This document shows positions 1-7,269 of a stretch of DNA of 64,000 nucleotides, piece by piece. Under the pieces are notes generated by a model. That model made no database searches, was not told the DNA's origin, and saw nothing but the letters and a program-made list of their open reading frames with translations. The DNA lies in NCBI RefSeq assembly GCF_036014215.1, contig NZ_CP107921.1, positions 4,967,501 to 5,031,500 of the forward strand, written 5' to 3'. Source of the DNA: Streptomyces sp. NBC_00440 (GTDB lineage Bacteria; Actinomycetota; Actinomycetes; Streptomycetales; Streptomycetaceae). The translations under genes were made by a program, and so were the position numbers. The stretch's first letter is position 1; the number at the start of each line of letters is the position of its first letter.

Positions 1-1
1 C

Positions 2-1222
2 CGCCCGATCGATGACAAGTCCGACATCGCCGCTGTCGCCGGTCTCTCCGCGCAGGACAAGCAGGTCGGCGAGCTCATCGCCGAGGCGATGGACAAGGTC
101 GGCAAGGACGGTGTCATCACCGTCGAGGAGTCCAACACCTTCGGTCTGGACCTGGACTTCACCGAGGGCATGGCCTTCGACAAGGGTTACCTCTCGCCGT
201 ACATGGTGACCGACCAGGAGCGCATGGAGGCCGTCCTCGACGACCCGTACATCCTGATCCACCAGGGCAAGATCGGTTCGATCCAGGACCTGCTGCCGCT
301 CCTTGAGAAGGTCATCCAGGCGGGTGGCTCCAAGCCGCTGTTGATCATCGCCGAGGACGTCGAGGGCGAGGCCCTGTCGACCCTGGTCGTGAACAAGATC
401 CGCGGCACCTTCAACGCGGTCGCGGTCAAGGCCCCCGGCTTCGGCGACCGCCGCAAGGCGATGCTCGGCGACATGGCCACCCTCACCGGTGCCACGGTCA
501 TCGCCGAGGAGGTCGGACTCAAGCTCGACCAGGCCGGTCTCGACGTGCTGGGCACCGCCCGCCGCGTCACCATCACCAAGGACGACACCGTCATCGTCGA
601 CGGCGGTGGCAAGTCCGACGAGGTCCAGGGCCGCGTCAACCAGATCAAGGCCGAGATCGAGTCCACGGACTCCGACTGGGACCGCGAGAAGCTCCAGGAG
701 CGCCTTGCGAAGCTGGCCGGCGGCGTGTGTGTGATCCGCGTCGGTGCCGCCACCGAGGTGGAGCTCAAGGAGAAGAAGCACCGTCTGGAGGACGCCATCT
801 CCGCGACCCGCGCCGCGGTCGAGGAGGGCATCGTCTCCGGTGGTGGCTCCGCTCTGGTGCACGCCGTCAAGGTGCTCGAAGGCAACCTGGGCAAGACCGG
901 CGACGAGGCCACGGGTGTCGCGGTCGTCCGCCGTGCCGCTGTCGAGCCGCTGCGCTGGATCGCCGAGAACGCCGGCCTCGAGGGCTACGTCATCACCTCG
1001 AAGGTCGCCGAGCTCGACAAGGGCAACGGCTTCAACGCCGCGACCGGCGAGTACGGCGACCTGGTGAAGGCCGGCGTCATCGACCCGGTCAAGGTCACCC
1101 GCTCCGCGCTGGAGAACGCCGCGTCCATCGCTTCGCTGCTGCTCACGACCGAGACCCTGGTCGTCGAGAAGCCGGCGGAGGAGGAGCCCGAGGCGGGCCA
1201 CGGCCACGGCCACTCGCACTGA
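2..1222 (+). CDS. groEL: 60 kDa chaperonin GroEL (GroEL1 type), 5' truncated by the window edge
   Basis: This is the ATP-dependent cytosolic chaperonin that folds proteins together with GroES. The 406 visible residues are the C-terminal three quarters of a protein of about 540, and the frame is open from base 2. They cover the equatorial/apical segments ([26 protein letters not shown], the [19 protein letters not shown] stretch) and the ATP-site GGGSAL region. The C-terminus is histidine-rich (GHGHGHSH) instead of the Gly-Met tail of the main chaperonin. A histidine-rich tail is typical of GroEL1, the copy encoded next to groES, so groES is expected just outside the window. The gene ends at a strong terminator. 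Identity is certain; the number of the paralogue is inferred from the tail and from the downstream gene order. Confidence 0.97.
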   Translation, partial: RPIDDKSDIAAVAGLSAQDKQVGELIAEAMDKVGKDGVITVEESNTFGLDLDFTEGMAFDKGYLSPYMVTDQERMEAVLDDPYILIHQGKIGSIQDLLPLLEKVIQAGGSKPLLIIAEDVEGEALSTLVVNKIRGTFNAVAVKAPGFGDRRKAMLGDMATLTGATVIAEEVGLKLDQAGLDVLGTARRVTITKDDTVIVDGGGKSDEVQGRVNQIKAEIESTDSDWDREKLQERLAKLAGGVCVIRVGAATEVELKEKKHRLEDAISATRAAVEEGIVSGGGSALVHAVKVLEGNLGKTGDEATGVAVVRRAAVEPLRWIAENAGLEGYVITSKVAELDKGNGFNAATGEYGDLVKAGVIDPVKVTRSALENAASIASLLLTTETLVVEKPAEEEPEAGHGHGHSH

Positions 1223-1242
1223 GGCTGACACGACGCACGCCT

Positions 1243-1283
1243 GAGGCCCGGCACCCCTTCACTTGGAAGGGGTGCCGGGCCTC
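1243..1283 (+). terminator. groEL intrinsic terminator
   Basis: A perfect 18-bp inverted repeat with an ACTTG loop begins 20 bases after the groEL stop codon. There is only a weak T-rich tail (ctcggtgttt), as is usual in Streptomyces. It also faces the end of the convergent dehydrogenase gene, so it may act on both strands. Confidence 0.85.
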
Positions 1284-1334
1284 GGTGTTTACGGGGGGCG
1301 GGAGCCGGGAGCCGGGGGCCGTGACCGGGTCCGG

Positions 1335-2363
1335 TCAGGCCGAGTGCGTCAGGTCCGACGGAAGCACGGGATCCGCGAACTCCTGCCCCGACGTGTACCG
1401 TTCGAGCTCGTCCAGAGCCTGGTCCGCCATCCGGTGCAGCTCGCCGCCGAGCGACCCGGCGATGTGCGGGGTCAGCAGAACGTTCGGCAGGTCGTAGAGC
1501 GGTGACTCCGCGTACGGGGTCTCAGGCTCCGTCACATCGAGCACCGCGTGCAGCCGCCCGCCCACCAGTTCCGGAACCAGCGCGTCCTCGTCGATCAGCG
1601 AACCGCGGGCCGTGTTGATCAGCGTCGCCCCGTCCGGCATCGCGGCCAGCTGGCGGGCCCCGATCATGTGCCGGGTGGCGGGAAGCTGCGGGGCGTGCAC
1701 GCTGACGATGTCGCTGTGGGCGCACAGTTCGTCCAGCGGCACCGGCTCCACACCGAGCGCGGCGGCTTCTGCCGTATCGACGTACGGGTCGTACAGCAGG
1801 ACCCGCAGATCGAAGGGGCGCAGCAGTTCGATCACCCGTCGGCCGATCCGGGAGGCGCCGATGATGCCGACGGTGCGCCGGTAGTTGCCCGCGCCGTCCA
1901 GCTCGTCCCGCCAGTCGTGGTCGCCGCGCATCGCGCGGTACCGGTAGGCGGACTGCAGGACACGCTTGTTGGCGAGCAGGATCGTGGCGAGGGTGTACTC
2001 GGCCACGGGCAGCGCATTGGCCGCGGCGGCCGAAGCGACGGTGATGCCGCGCTCCCAGCATGCCTCGGTGATGTGGTGCTTGACCGAGCCGGCCGCGTGG
2101 ACGACGGCGCGCAACCGGGGTGCGGAGTCCAGGATCCGGGGGGTGAGCGGGGTCGCGCCCCAGCAGGTGAAGAGGACTTCAGCCCCGGCGAGAGCCGCGG
2201 CGACCTCGGCCGTGGGTCTCGCCAGGTCGTGAGCGACGAGTCGGCTGTCCGTACGCGCCAGGGTGGTGAGCCGGACGTGATGGCGCTCGGCGAAGAGGCG
2301 CTCCACGATGCCCGGAGCCATCGCAAGCAGGACGCCCGGCCGATTGTCAGTGGCGTGGTGCAT
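1335..2363 (-). CDS. D-isomer-specific 2-hydroxyacid dehydrogenase
   Basis: A cytosolic NAD(P)-dependent oxidoreductase of 342 residues that interconverts a 2-oxo acid and a D-2-hydroxy acid. It has the family layout: a flavodoxin-like catalytic half, a Rossmann dinucleotide site (TVGIIGASRIGRRVIELL, with Ala-Ser replacing part of the usual GxGxxG), the substrate arginine in NTARGSLIDEDAL, and the acid-base histidine in TPHIAGS. I chose the ATG at 2363 because the family homology begins there; upstream in-frame sequence is a 15-bp repeat array. It is the last gene of the minus-strand sugar-transport unit, so it probably reduces or oxidises a sugar-acid product. The substrate cannot be told from sequence. 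Confidence 0.88.
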   Translation of the reverse strand: MHHATDNRPGVLLAMAPGIVERLFAERHHVRLTTLARTDSRLVAHDLARPTAEVAAALAGAEVLFTCWGATPLTPRILDSAPRLRAVVHAAGSVKHHITEACWERGITVASAAAANALPVAEYTLATILLANKRVLQSAYRYRAMRGDHDWRDELDGAGNYRRTVGIIGASRIGRRVIELLRPFDLRVLLYDPYVDTAEAAALGVEPVPLDELCAHSDIVSVHAPQLPATRHMIGARQLAAMPDGATLINTARGSLIDEDALVPELVGGRLHAVLDVTEPETPYAESPLYDLPNVLLTPHIAGSLGGELHRMADQALDELERYTSGQEFADPVLPSDLTHSA

Positions 2364-2652
2364 GGTGGTTCCAGTGCTCCTTCTCGGTTGCTTCGGGCGC
2401 AGCCCGGTAGGAGTCGGCCCGGTCTGTGCCGGCCTGGTGTGCGGTGGCATGGTCTGTGTCGGCCGGGTCGGAGTCGGCTTGGTTTGACGTGGCTGGGTCT
2501 GGGATGGCTTGGTCTGGGGTGGCTTGGTCTGGGGTGGCCTGGTCTGCGTCGGCTTGGCGTGCGGTGGCCTGGTCCTGCTTGGCCTCGTCCGCGTCGGCCC
2601 GAACCGGTCGGGACCGGACCGTGATGGGCGGTGGCCGTTCGGCGGTGGTCAT
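2347..2652 (-). CDS. Candidate low-complexity 101-residue ORF coupled to the upstream permease
   Basis: The ATG overlaps the permease stop codon (ATGA at 2649-2652), and the stop lies inside the start region of the dehydrogenase gene, so the three frames are chained. About 65 of 101 residues are a degenerate five-residue repeat of the type DQATP, made by a 15-bp tandem DNA repeat. No domain is recognisable and the composition (Ala, Asp, Gln, Thr, Pro) suggests disorder. It may be a real translated spacer that couples the permease to the dehydrogenase, or an accidental open frame kept open because the repeat unit is a multiple of three. I cannot decide between these. Confidence 0.25.
   Translation of the reverse strand: MTTAERPPPITVRSRPVRADADEAKQDQATARQADADQATPDQATPDQAIPDPATSNQADSDPADTDHATAHQAGTDRADSYRAAPEATEKEHWNHHAPRH
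2401..2595. repeat. 15-bp minisatellite, 13 units
   Basis: Thirteen consecutive 15-bp units, consensus GGCYTGGTCTGSGKY on the plus strand, fill the gap between the second permease and the 2-hydroxyacid dehydrogenase. Units at 2506-2520 and 2521-2535 are identical; the others differ by a few bases. The array is a likely site of copy-number variation between strains. Confidence 0.9.
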
Positions 2653-3506
2653 TTGACGCTTCCGGCGGTCAGACCGGCCTTCCAGTGCCGCTGGAGCGAG
2701 ACGAAGGCGACGATCAGGGGGATGACGGCGAGGAGGGAGCCGGTGACCACGAGCGGATAGAAGCTCGGCTCGCCATGGGTGTTGGTGTTCCACGAGTACA
2801 GGCCGAGGCTCAAGGGGAAGAGATCGCGGTCCGAGAGCATGACCAGGGGGAGGAAGAAGTTGTTCCAGATCGCCGTGAACTGGAAGAGGAAGATCGTCAC
2901 GAACCCCGGCATCATCATGGGCATACCGATGGACCAGAAGGTCCGCAGCTCACCGGCCCCGTCGATACGGGCTGCCTCCAGCGCCTCATTCGGGATGTAG
3001 CCGGCGCTGAAGACCCTGGCGAGGTAGACGCCGAAGGGGTTGACCAGGACCGGGATCAGCACCGACCAGTAGGTGTTGACGATGCCGATCTTGCTGGCCA
3101 GCAGATACATCGGCAGCGCGAGTGCGGTGGTGGGCACCAGCACGCCGAGCAGGACGAGCCCGAAGAGCTTCTCCTTGCCCCGGAACTCGTACTTGTCGAA
3201 GGCGTACCCGGCGGCGACGCAGATAAGTGAGCAGAGGACGGCACCCACACCCGCGTACAGCAGGCTGTTCCCGTACCAGCGGAAGTACACGCCGCCACCG
3301 TAGGAGGCCAGGTCGGAGATGTTCTGGCCGAGGTTGAAGCCCTTGAACGAGAAGGCGTTGCCGGAGAGCAGCCCGCCGGTGTCCTTGGTGGAGGCGGTGA
3401 CCAGCCAGATGAGGGGGAAGAGCATGTAGACGACGGCGAGGACCAGCGCGCCGTTGACCGCGGTCTTCGAGAGCCAGCGGTTCTTCGGTGCCGGGCGGGG
3501 GCTCAT
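2649..3506 (-). CDS. Carbohydrate ABC transporter permease, MalG type
   Basis: An inner-membrane permease of 285 residues with six predicted membrane segments, the first near residues 16-37. The cytoplasmic EAA loop that contacts the ATPase is clear (EALEAARIDGAGELRTFWSIGMP). The start overlaps the stop of the other permease by four bases, so the two are translationally coupled and form the usual heterodimeric channel. It belongs to the CUT1 family, which imports oligosaccharides. No ATP-binding subunit is encoded nearby; Streptomyces commonly use a shared ATPase such as MsiK, which I infer here. Confidence 0.93.
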   Translation of the reverse strand: MSPRPAPKNRWLSKTAVNGALVLAVVYMLFPLIWLVTASTKDTGGLLSGNAFSFKGFNLGQNISDLASYGGGVYFRWYGNSLLYAGVGAVLCSLICVAAGYAFDKYEFRGKEKLFGLVLLGVLVPTTALALPMYLLASKIGIVNTYWSVLIPVLVNPFGVYLARVFSAGYIPNEALEAARIDGAGELRTFWSIGMPMMMPGFVTIFLFQFTAIWNNFFLPLVMLSDRDLFPLSLGLYSWNTNTHGEPSFYPLVVTGSLLAVIPLIVAFVSLQRHWKAGLTAGSVK

Positions 3507-4390
3507 GCGTTCTTCCCCTTACGGCCGGTGAAGCGGGTGACGAGGAACGACAGCAGTGCGGCGGTGAGAGCCAGGAGCACGGAGGCGGACGCCGCGAGCC
3601 CGTAGTCGTTGCGGGAGAAGGCGGCGGTGTACGCGTACATGTTCGGTGTCCAGGTGGAGGAGACGGCGGACCCGGCGCCGCTGTTGAGGATCAGCGGCTC
3701 GGTGAACAGCTGGAGCGAACCGATGATGGTGAAGAGCGCGACCATCACCACGGAAGCACGGATCAGCGGGAGCTTGATGCTGACGGCTGTGCGCCAGCCC
3801 CCGGCGCCGTCCACCGTGGCCGCTTCGAGAACCGAGCGGTCGATGGCCTGCAGGGCGGCGTAGAAGATCACCATGTTGTAGCCGAGCCACTCCCACAGCG
3901 CGATGTTGACGACGGAGGGGAGAGCGCCCGACGAGGAGAAGAAGTCGAAGCCGATGCCGCCCGAGTGCATCGCGGAGACCACCGGGCTCAGCCCCGGTGT
4001 GTAGAGGTAGACCCAGATCAGCGCCGCGATGATGCCGGGAACGGCGTGCGGCAGGAAGAGCGCGAGCTGGAAGAAGCGTTTGGCGCGGGCCAGCGCGGAG
4101 TCCAGCAGCAGTGCGAGTGCGAGGGCGCCGCAGACCATCAGGGGGATGTAGATGACGCAGTATCCGAGCAGTACGCCGAAGCCCTCACGGAAAGCCCGGT
4201 CACCCAGCGCCGCCGCGTAGTTGTCGAGACCCGAGAACACGGACTCGGAGCCGCCGAACCCCAGTCCCGACTGCTTCTCGGTGAAGAGGCTGAGCCAGAC
4301 CGCGTATCCGATCGGCACCAGCATCACAGCGGTGAACAGGACGTAGAACGGGGTCAGCAGGATCACGGCGGCGCGGGTGCGGGCCTTCAT
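3503..4390 (-). CDS. Carbohydrate ABC transporter permease, MalF/UgpA type
   Basis: A membrane permease of 295 residues with six predicted helices and the EAA loop SVLEAATVDGAGGWRTAVSIKLP. It starts with ATG 6 bases after the binding-protein stop and overlaps the next permease by four bases. It is the first membrane subunit of the CUT1-type sugar importer. The length is typical of the short MalF-like proteins of actinobacteria, which lack the large MalF periplasmic loop. Confidence 0.93.
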   Translation of the reverse strand: MKARTRAAVILLTPFYVLFTAVMLVPIGYAVWLSLFTEKQSGLGFGGSESVFSGLDNYAAALGDRAFREGFGVLLGYCVIYIPLMVCGALALALLLDSALARAKRFFQLALFLPHAVPGIIAALIWVYLYTPGLSPVVSAMHSGGIGFDFFSSSGALPSVVNIALWEWLGYNMVIFYAALQAIDRSVLEAATVDGAGGWRTAVSIKLPLIRASVVMVALFTIIGSLQLFTEPLILNSGAGSAVSSTWTPNMYAYTAAFSRNDYGLAASASVLLALTAALLSFLVTRFTGRKGKNA

Positions 4391-4396
4391 AACCGG

Positions 4397-5716
4397 TCAG
4401 CCCTCGACCTTCAGGCCGCGCTTCTTCAGTTCCTGGACGGTCGCGTCATGGCCGGCCTTGACCGACCCGCTGACCGTGGCGCCACCGCTGGCGACCTTGC
4501 CGAACTGGTCCTTGATCGCGGTGTTCGTGGTGCCGGTCGCCGGGCCCCAGGTCCAGCCCGGCTTGATCGAGGCTGCTGCGGTGCCGAACAGCTGGTAGAT
4601 GTCCTGGCCGCCGTAGTACGAGGCGTCGAAGGCCTTCTTCGCGGCGGGCAGCAGCTCGGTCGCGGCCGGATAGGCGCTCGAAGTGCCCGAAGAGATACGG
4701 GCCTTGATGCCGTCCTGTGTGGTCGACATCCACTTGGCGAACTCGACTGCCGCGTCGGCGTGCTTGCTGTCCTTGGTCACGGCCCAGGTGGAGCCACCGA
4801 GCATGCCGCTGGCGGCCTGCCCGTCCCAGGTCGGCATCGGGGCGATGGCCCACTTGCCCTTCTGCTCGGGCAGCGTGGACTTCAGGACTCCGGCACCCCA
4901 GGCGGCGCCGAGGTACCCGATGGTGCCGCCGTTCTTGAGGGAGTTGGTCCACTCCGGGCTGAAGGAGGCCTGCGAGCGGATCAGGTCGTCCTTGATCAGC
5001 CCCTGCCAGTAGCCGGCGACCTTGTTGGTGGCGGAGTCCGTGGTGTTGACCTTCCAGGTGTCCCCGTCCGCCTTGAACCACTGGGCGCCGGCCTGCCAGG
5101 CCATCGCCTCGAACGTGGTCGGGTCATCAGGGAAGAAGGTGCCGATGCGGGCCTTCTTGTCGGCCTTCTTGACCTTCTCCGCGGCCTTGCGGAAGTCGTC
5201 CCAGGTCTTGGGTACCGCGATCCCGTACTTGCTGAACAGGTCCTTCCGGTAGTAAAAGGCCTGCGGCGACGCGTCGAACGGGACAGCCCAGTTCTTGCCG
5301 CCCAGCGTGGTCTGCTCAACGGCCTGCGGCAGGAACTTCTTCTTGACGTCGTCGGTCATGTACTTGCTGATGTCCTGGAGCGCGCCCTGGCTGACGTACT
5401 CCGGCAGCTGGGGGTACTCGATGGAGACCAGGTCGGGGGCGTTGCCCGCCTTGACCGCGTTGGAGATCTTGGCGTAGCCGCCGGCATTGCCGGACGGGAT
5501 CTCCTCGTACTTCACGTGGATGTTCTTGTGCGAGGCGTTGAACGCGTCCACGGTCTCCTTGGAGCCCTTGGCCCAGCCCCAGAACGTGATGGTCACAGGC
5601 TTGCCGTCCGTGCCCTTCGCGGAGTCGTCGCCGCTGCTGCCGCAGGCCGTGAGGACGGCCAGGGCAGTGGCGGCGCCGGCTATGGAAAGGGTCGTTCTGC
5701 TCCAACTGCGGCTCAC
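4397..5716 (-). CDS. Extracellular sugar-binding lipoprotein of an ABC transporter
   Basis: A solute-binding protein of 439 residues (SBP_bac_1 / CUT1 family) that captures an oligosaccharide outside the membrane. It has a lipoprotein signal peptide ending in the lipobox LTAC with the acylated cysteine at residue 25, then a mature domain with the WGWAKGSKETVDAFN start typical of sugar-binding proteins. It heads the transport operon (binding protein, two permeases). The 158 bases upstream carry a copy of the motif TTCGATCATTC on the minus strand (5800-5810) also found in front of the divergent enzyme genes, which points to control by the adjacent regulator. The ligand is unknown; the neighbouring enzymes suggest a plant-polysaccharide fragment. 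Confidence 0.93.
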   Translation of the reverse strand: MSRSWSRTTLSIAGAATALAVLTACGSSGDDSAKGTDGKPVTITFWGWAKGSKETVDAFNASHKNIHVKYEEIPSGNAGGYAKISNAVKAGNAPDLVSIEYPQLPEYVSQGALQDISKYMTDDVKKKFLPQAVEQTTLGGKNWAVPFDASPQAFYYRKDLFSKYGIAVPKTWDDFRKAAEKVKKADKKARIGTFFPDDPTTFEAMAWQAGAQWFKADGDTWKVNTTDSATNKVAGYWQGLIKDDLIRSQASFSPEWTNSLKNGGTIGYLGAAWGAGVLKSTLPEQKGKWAIAPMPTWDGQAASGMLGGSTWAVTKDSKHADAAVEFAKWMSTTQDGIKARISSGTSSAYPAATELLPAAKKAFDASYYGGQDIYQLFGTAAASIKPGWTWGPATGTTNTAIKDQFGKVASGGATVSGSVKAGHDATVQELKKRGLKVEG

Positions 5717-5799
5717 AGCGAGACTCCTGAGCTAGCGGCGACATTGACGTTGGCCGTGATCCTTGGCCCCGCAATGACCGAAGTCAAGAGCGAAAGATT

Positions 5800-5810
5800 G
5801 AATGATCGAA
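5800..5810 (-). promoter_or_regulatory. Operator-like motif upstream of the binding-protein gene
   Basis: The minus strand reads TTCGATCATTC, identical to the two copies at 7181 and 7210 in the divergent promoter region. A TTGACT hexamer on the same strand at 5782-5787 may be part of the promoter. It is probably a binding site for the DeoR/LacI-type regulator encoded directly upstream. Confidence 0.6.
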
Positions 5811-5874
5811 AAAAGATCAGAGTGTTATCGAATCCGGACGGGAGTCGGCACCTTCACGGGGTGCGGCGGCGCCT

Positions 5875-6999
5875 CTACCGAGGTGCGGCGGCCCCGCAGG
5901 AAATCCGTACGTGCAGCCTGGGCAGCAGCGCCAGATGCCGGCCTGGCTCCTCCTGCTCCTGGCGTTCCGCTGTCCGGCTGCGCGGTCCCGTGCCCAGCCG
6001 CTCGACCAGCATCCGGGTCCCGTGCAGTCCGACCTGGCGTTTCGGCGGAGCCACCGCGGTGAGCGGAGTGTCCGCCAGGGCGGCCACCTCGTCGTCGTAG
6101 GCGACCAGGGCCAGGTCCTCCGGCACGCGTACGCCCAGCTCGGCCAGGCGCTGCACCAGATGGATGGCATCCACGTCGTTGTGAACCAGGGCCGCCGTCA
6201 CGCCCCCGGTGGCCACCGCGGACTGCACGGCCCGTACGGCCTCCTCGAAGCGGCTCCGGTCGAGTTCGGCCGGGACCGAATCGATCACGGGGCGCGGCTG
6301 TTCCAGGCCCAGCGCGCCCAGTGCCTCGTCGTAGCCGGTCCGTACCGCGAGCGCGGTCGGGCTGTCCGTGCGAGCGACGAGCAACGGTGCGCCGTGACCG
6401 AGGCGGATCAGATGGCGCACGGCCAGCAGCACCCCGTGCCGGTGGTCGGAACAGACCCGGTCCATGTCGTCTAGGGGGCTGCCCAGTGCGGGCTGCCGTT
6501 CCAGGAGTACGGCGGGTACGGGCAGCTCCGACATCCAGTCGCCGTACGCCGCCCGGTCGCCCGCGGCCTGCCAGCCCGGCGCGATCAGCAGGCCCTCGGC
6601 GCCCGCCGCGAGCAGGCCCTCGGCGCGGGCCTTGTCCTCCTTGGGGCGGTAGTCGGAGATCCGCAGGATCAGCCGTGCGCCGGCCTGTGCGGCCGCGTCG
6701 TGGGCACCTCTGATCACTTCGGCGAAGTAGTACGTCGCCGAGGGGACCAGCAGCCCGAGGACCAGGCCGCTGCCTCCGGGCGGTGCCGCTGTTCCGGCCG
6801 TGGCTGCCGCGGACCGCGGCCAGGAGACCGAGCCGTGCACCCGGTCGAGCAGCCCGCGTTCCGCCAGTGTCTCGACGTCCCGCCGGACCGTGACGGGGGA
6901 GACGCCGAGCTGCGCCGCGAGATCGGAGACGCGGGCCGATCCCTGCTCCCGTACGAACTCAAGCAATCGGTCATGGCGTTCGTCGGCACTCTCGCGCAC
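5875..6999 (-). CDS. Transcriptional regulator: DeoR-type HTH fused to a LacI-like sugar sensor
   Basis: A 374-residue regulator. Residues about 5-60 are a DeoR-type winged helix (HDRLLEFVREQG, then LGVSPVTVRRDVETLAERGLLDRVHG). Residues about 80-345 form a periplasmic-binding-protein-like sensor (LVLGLLVPSATYYFAEVIRGAHDAA, DNDVDAIHL-type core VHNDVDAIHLVQRL, LALVAYDDEVAAL), as in LacI/GalR proteins. It therefore probably senses a sugar directly, not a sugar phosphate as classic DeoR proteins do. The start is GTG with an AGGGGGA ribosome site. It lies between the transport operon and the enzyme genes, and shared motifs in both promoter regions make it the likely local repressor. Confidence 0.9.
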   Translation of the reverse strand: MRESADERHDRLLEFVREQGSARVSDLAAQLGVSPVTVRRDVETLAERGLLDRVHGSVSWPRSAAATAGTAAPPGGSGLVLGLLVPSATYYFAEVIRGAHDAAAQAGARLILRISDYRPKEDKARAEGLLAAGAEGLLIAPGWQAAGDRAAYGDWMSELPVPAVLLERQPALGSPLDDMDRVCSDHRHGVLLAVRHLIRLGHGAPLLVARTDSPTALAVRTGYDEALGALGLEQPRPVIDSVPAELDRSRFEEAVRAVQSAVATGGVTAALVHNDVDAIHLVQRLAELGVRVPEDLALVAYDDEVAALADTPLTAVAPPKRQVGLHGTRMLVERLGTGPRSRTAERQEQEEPGRHLALLPRLHVRISCGAAAPR

Positions 7000-7021
7000 G
7001 GCGCTGGTCCCCCTCGCGGTC

Positions 7022-7126
7022 TGGTGGGTGGCTGTCTGGTGGGTCGCTGTGTGGTGGACGGCTGTGTGGTGGGCGGATGCGTGATGGATGGATGTGTGAT
7101 GGACGGATGTGTGGCGGCCGGCTCGG
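7022..7126. repeat. 15-bp minisatellite, 7 units, upstream of the regulator
   Basis: Seven 15-bp units of the form TGGTGGGYGGCTGTG follow each other just upstream of the GTG start of the regulator. They lie in its 5' untranslated or promoter region. The period equals that of several coding-region arrays in this window. Confidence 0.88.
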
Positions 7127-7160
7127 CAGGGCCGGCCGCCACGGCCAGACCCTAGTGCAA

Positions 7161-7233
7161 TTTGATCGAACGATGGGAGTTTCGATCATTCGTCACTCAT
7201 GCATTGACGTTCGATCATTCGTGGGTTCAAGAT
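7161..7233 (+). promoter_or_regulatory. Divergent promoter/operator region of the carbohydrate island
   Basis: Two perfect copies of TTCGATCATTCGT lie at 7181-7193 and 7210-7222, 29 bases apart, and an inverted half copy (TGATCGAA) lies at 7163-7170. A TTGACG hexamer (7204-7209) and CAAGAT (7228-7233) with an 18-base spacer form a plausible promoter for the DUF2264 gene, and the second motif copy sits inside the spacer. This is a classical repressor arrangement. Confidence 0.65.
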
Positions 7234-7269
7234 GCCGGGCGACGACGAAGTCCGCCTCCAGGGAGCATC

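Noticed and set aside
187-912. 241-residue minus-strand frame inside groEL
   Set aside because: Antisense of conserved GroEL codons; Ser/Arg-rich.
3488-6100. 870-residue plus-strand frame opposite the ABC transporter operon
   Set aside because: It is the antisense of three certain genes; composition is Arg/Gly/Val-rich without domains. High-GC DNA gives such open antisense frames.
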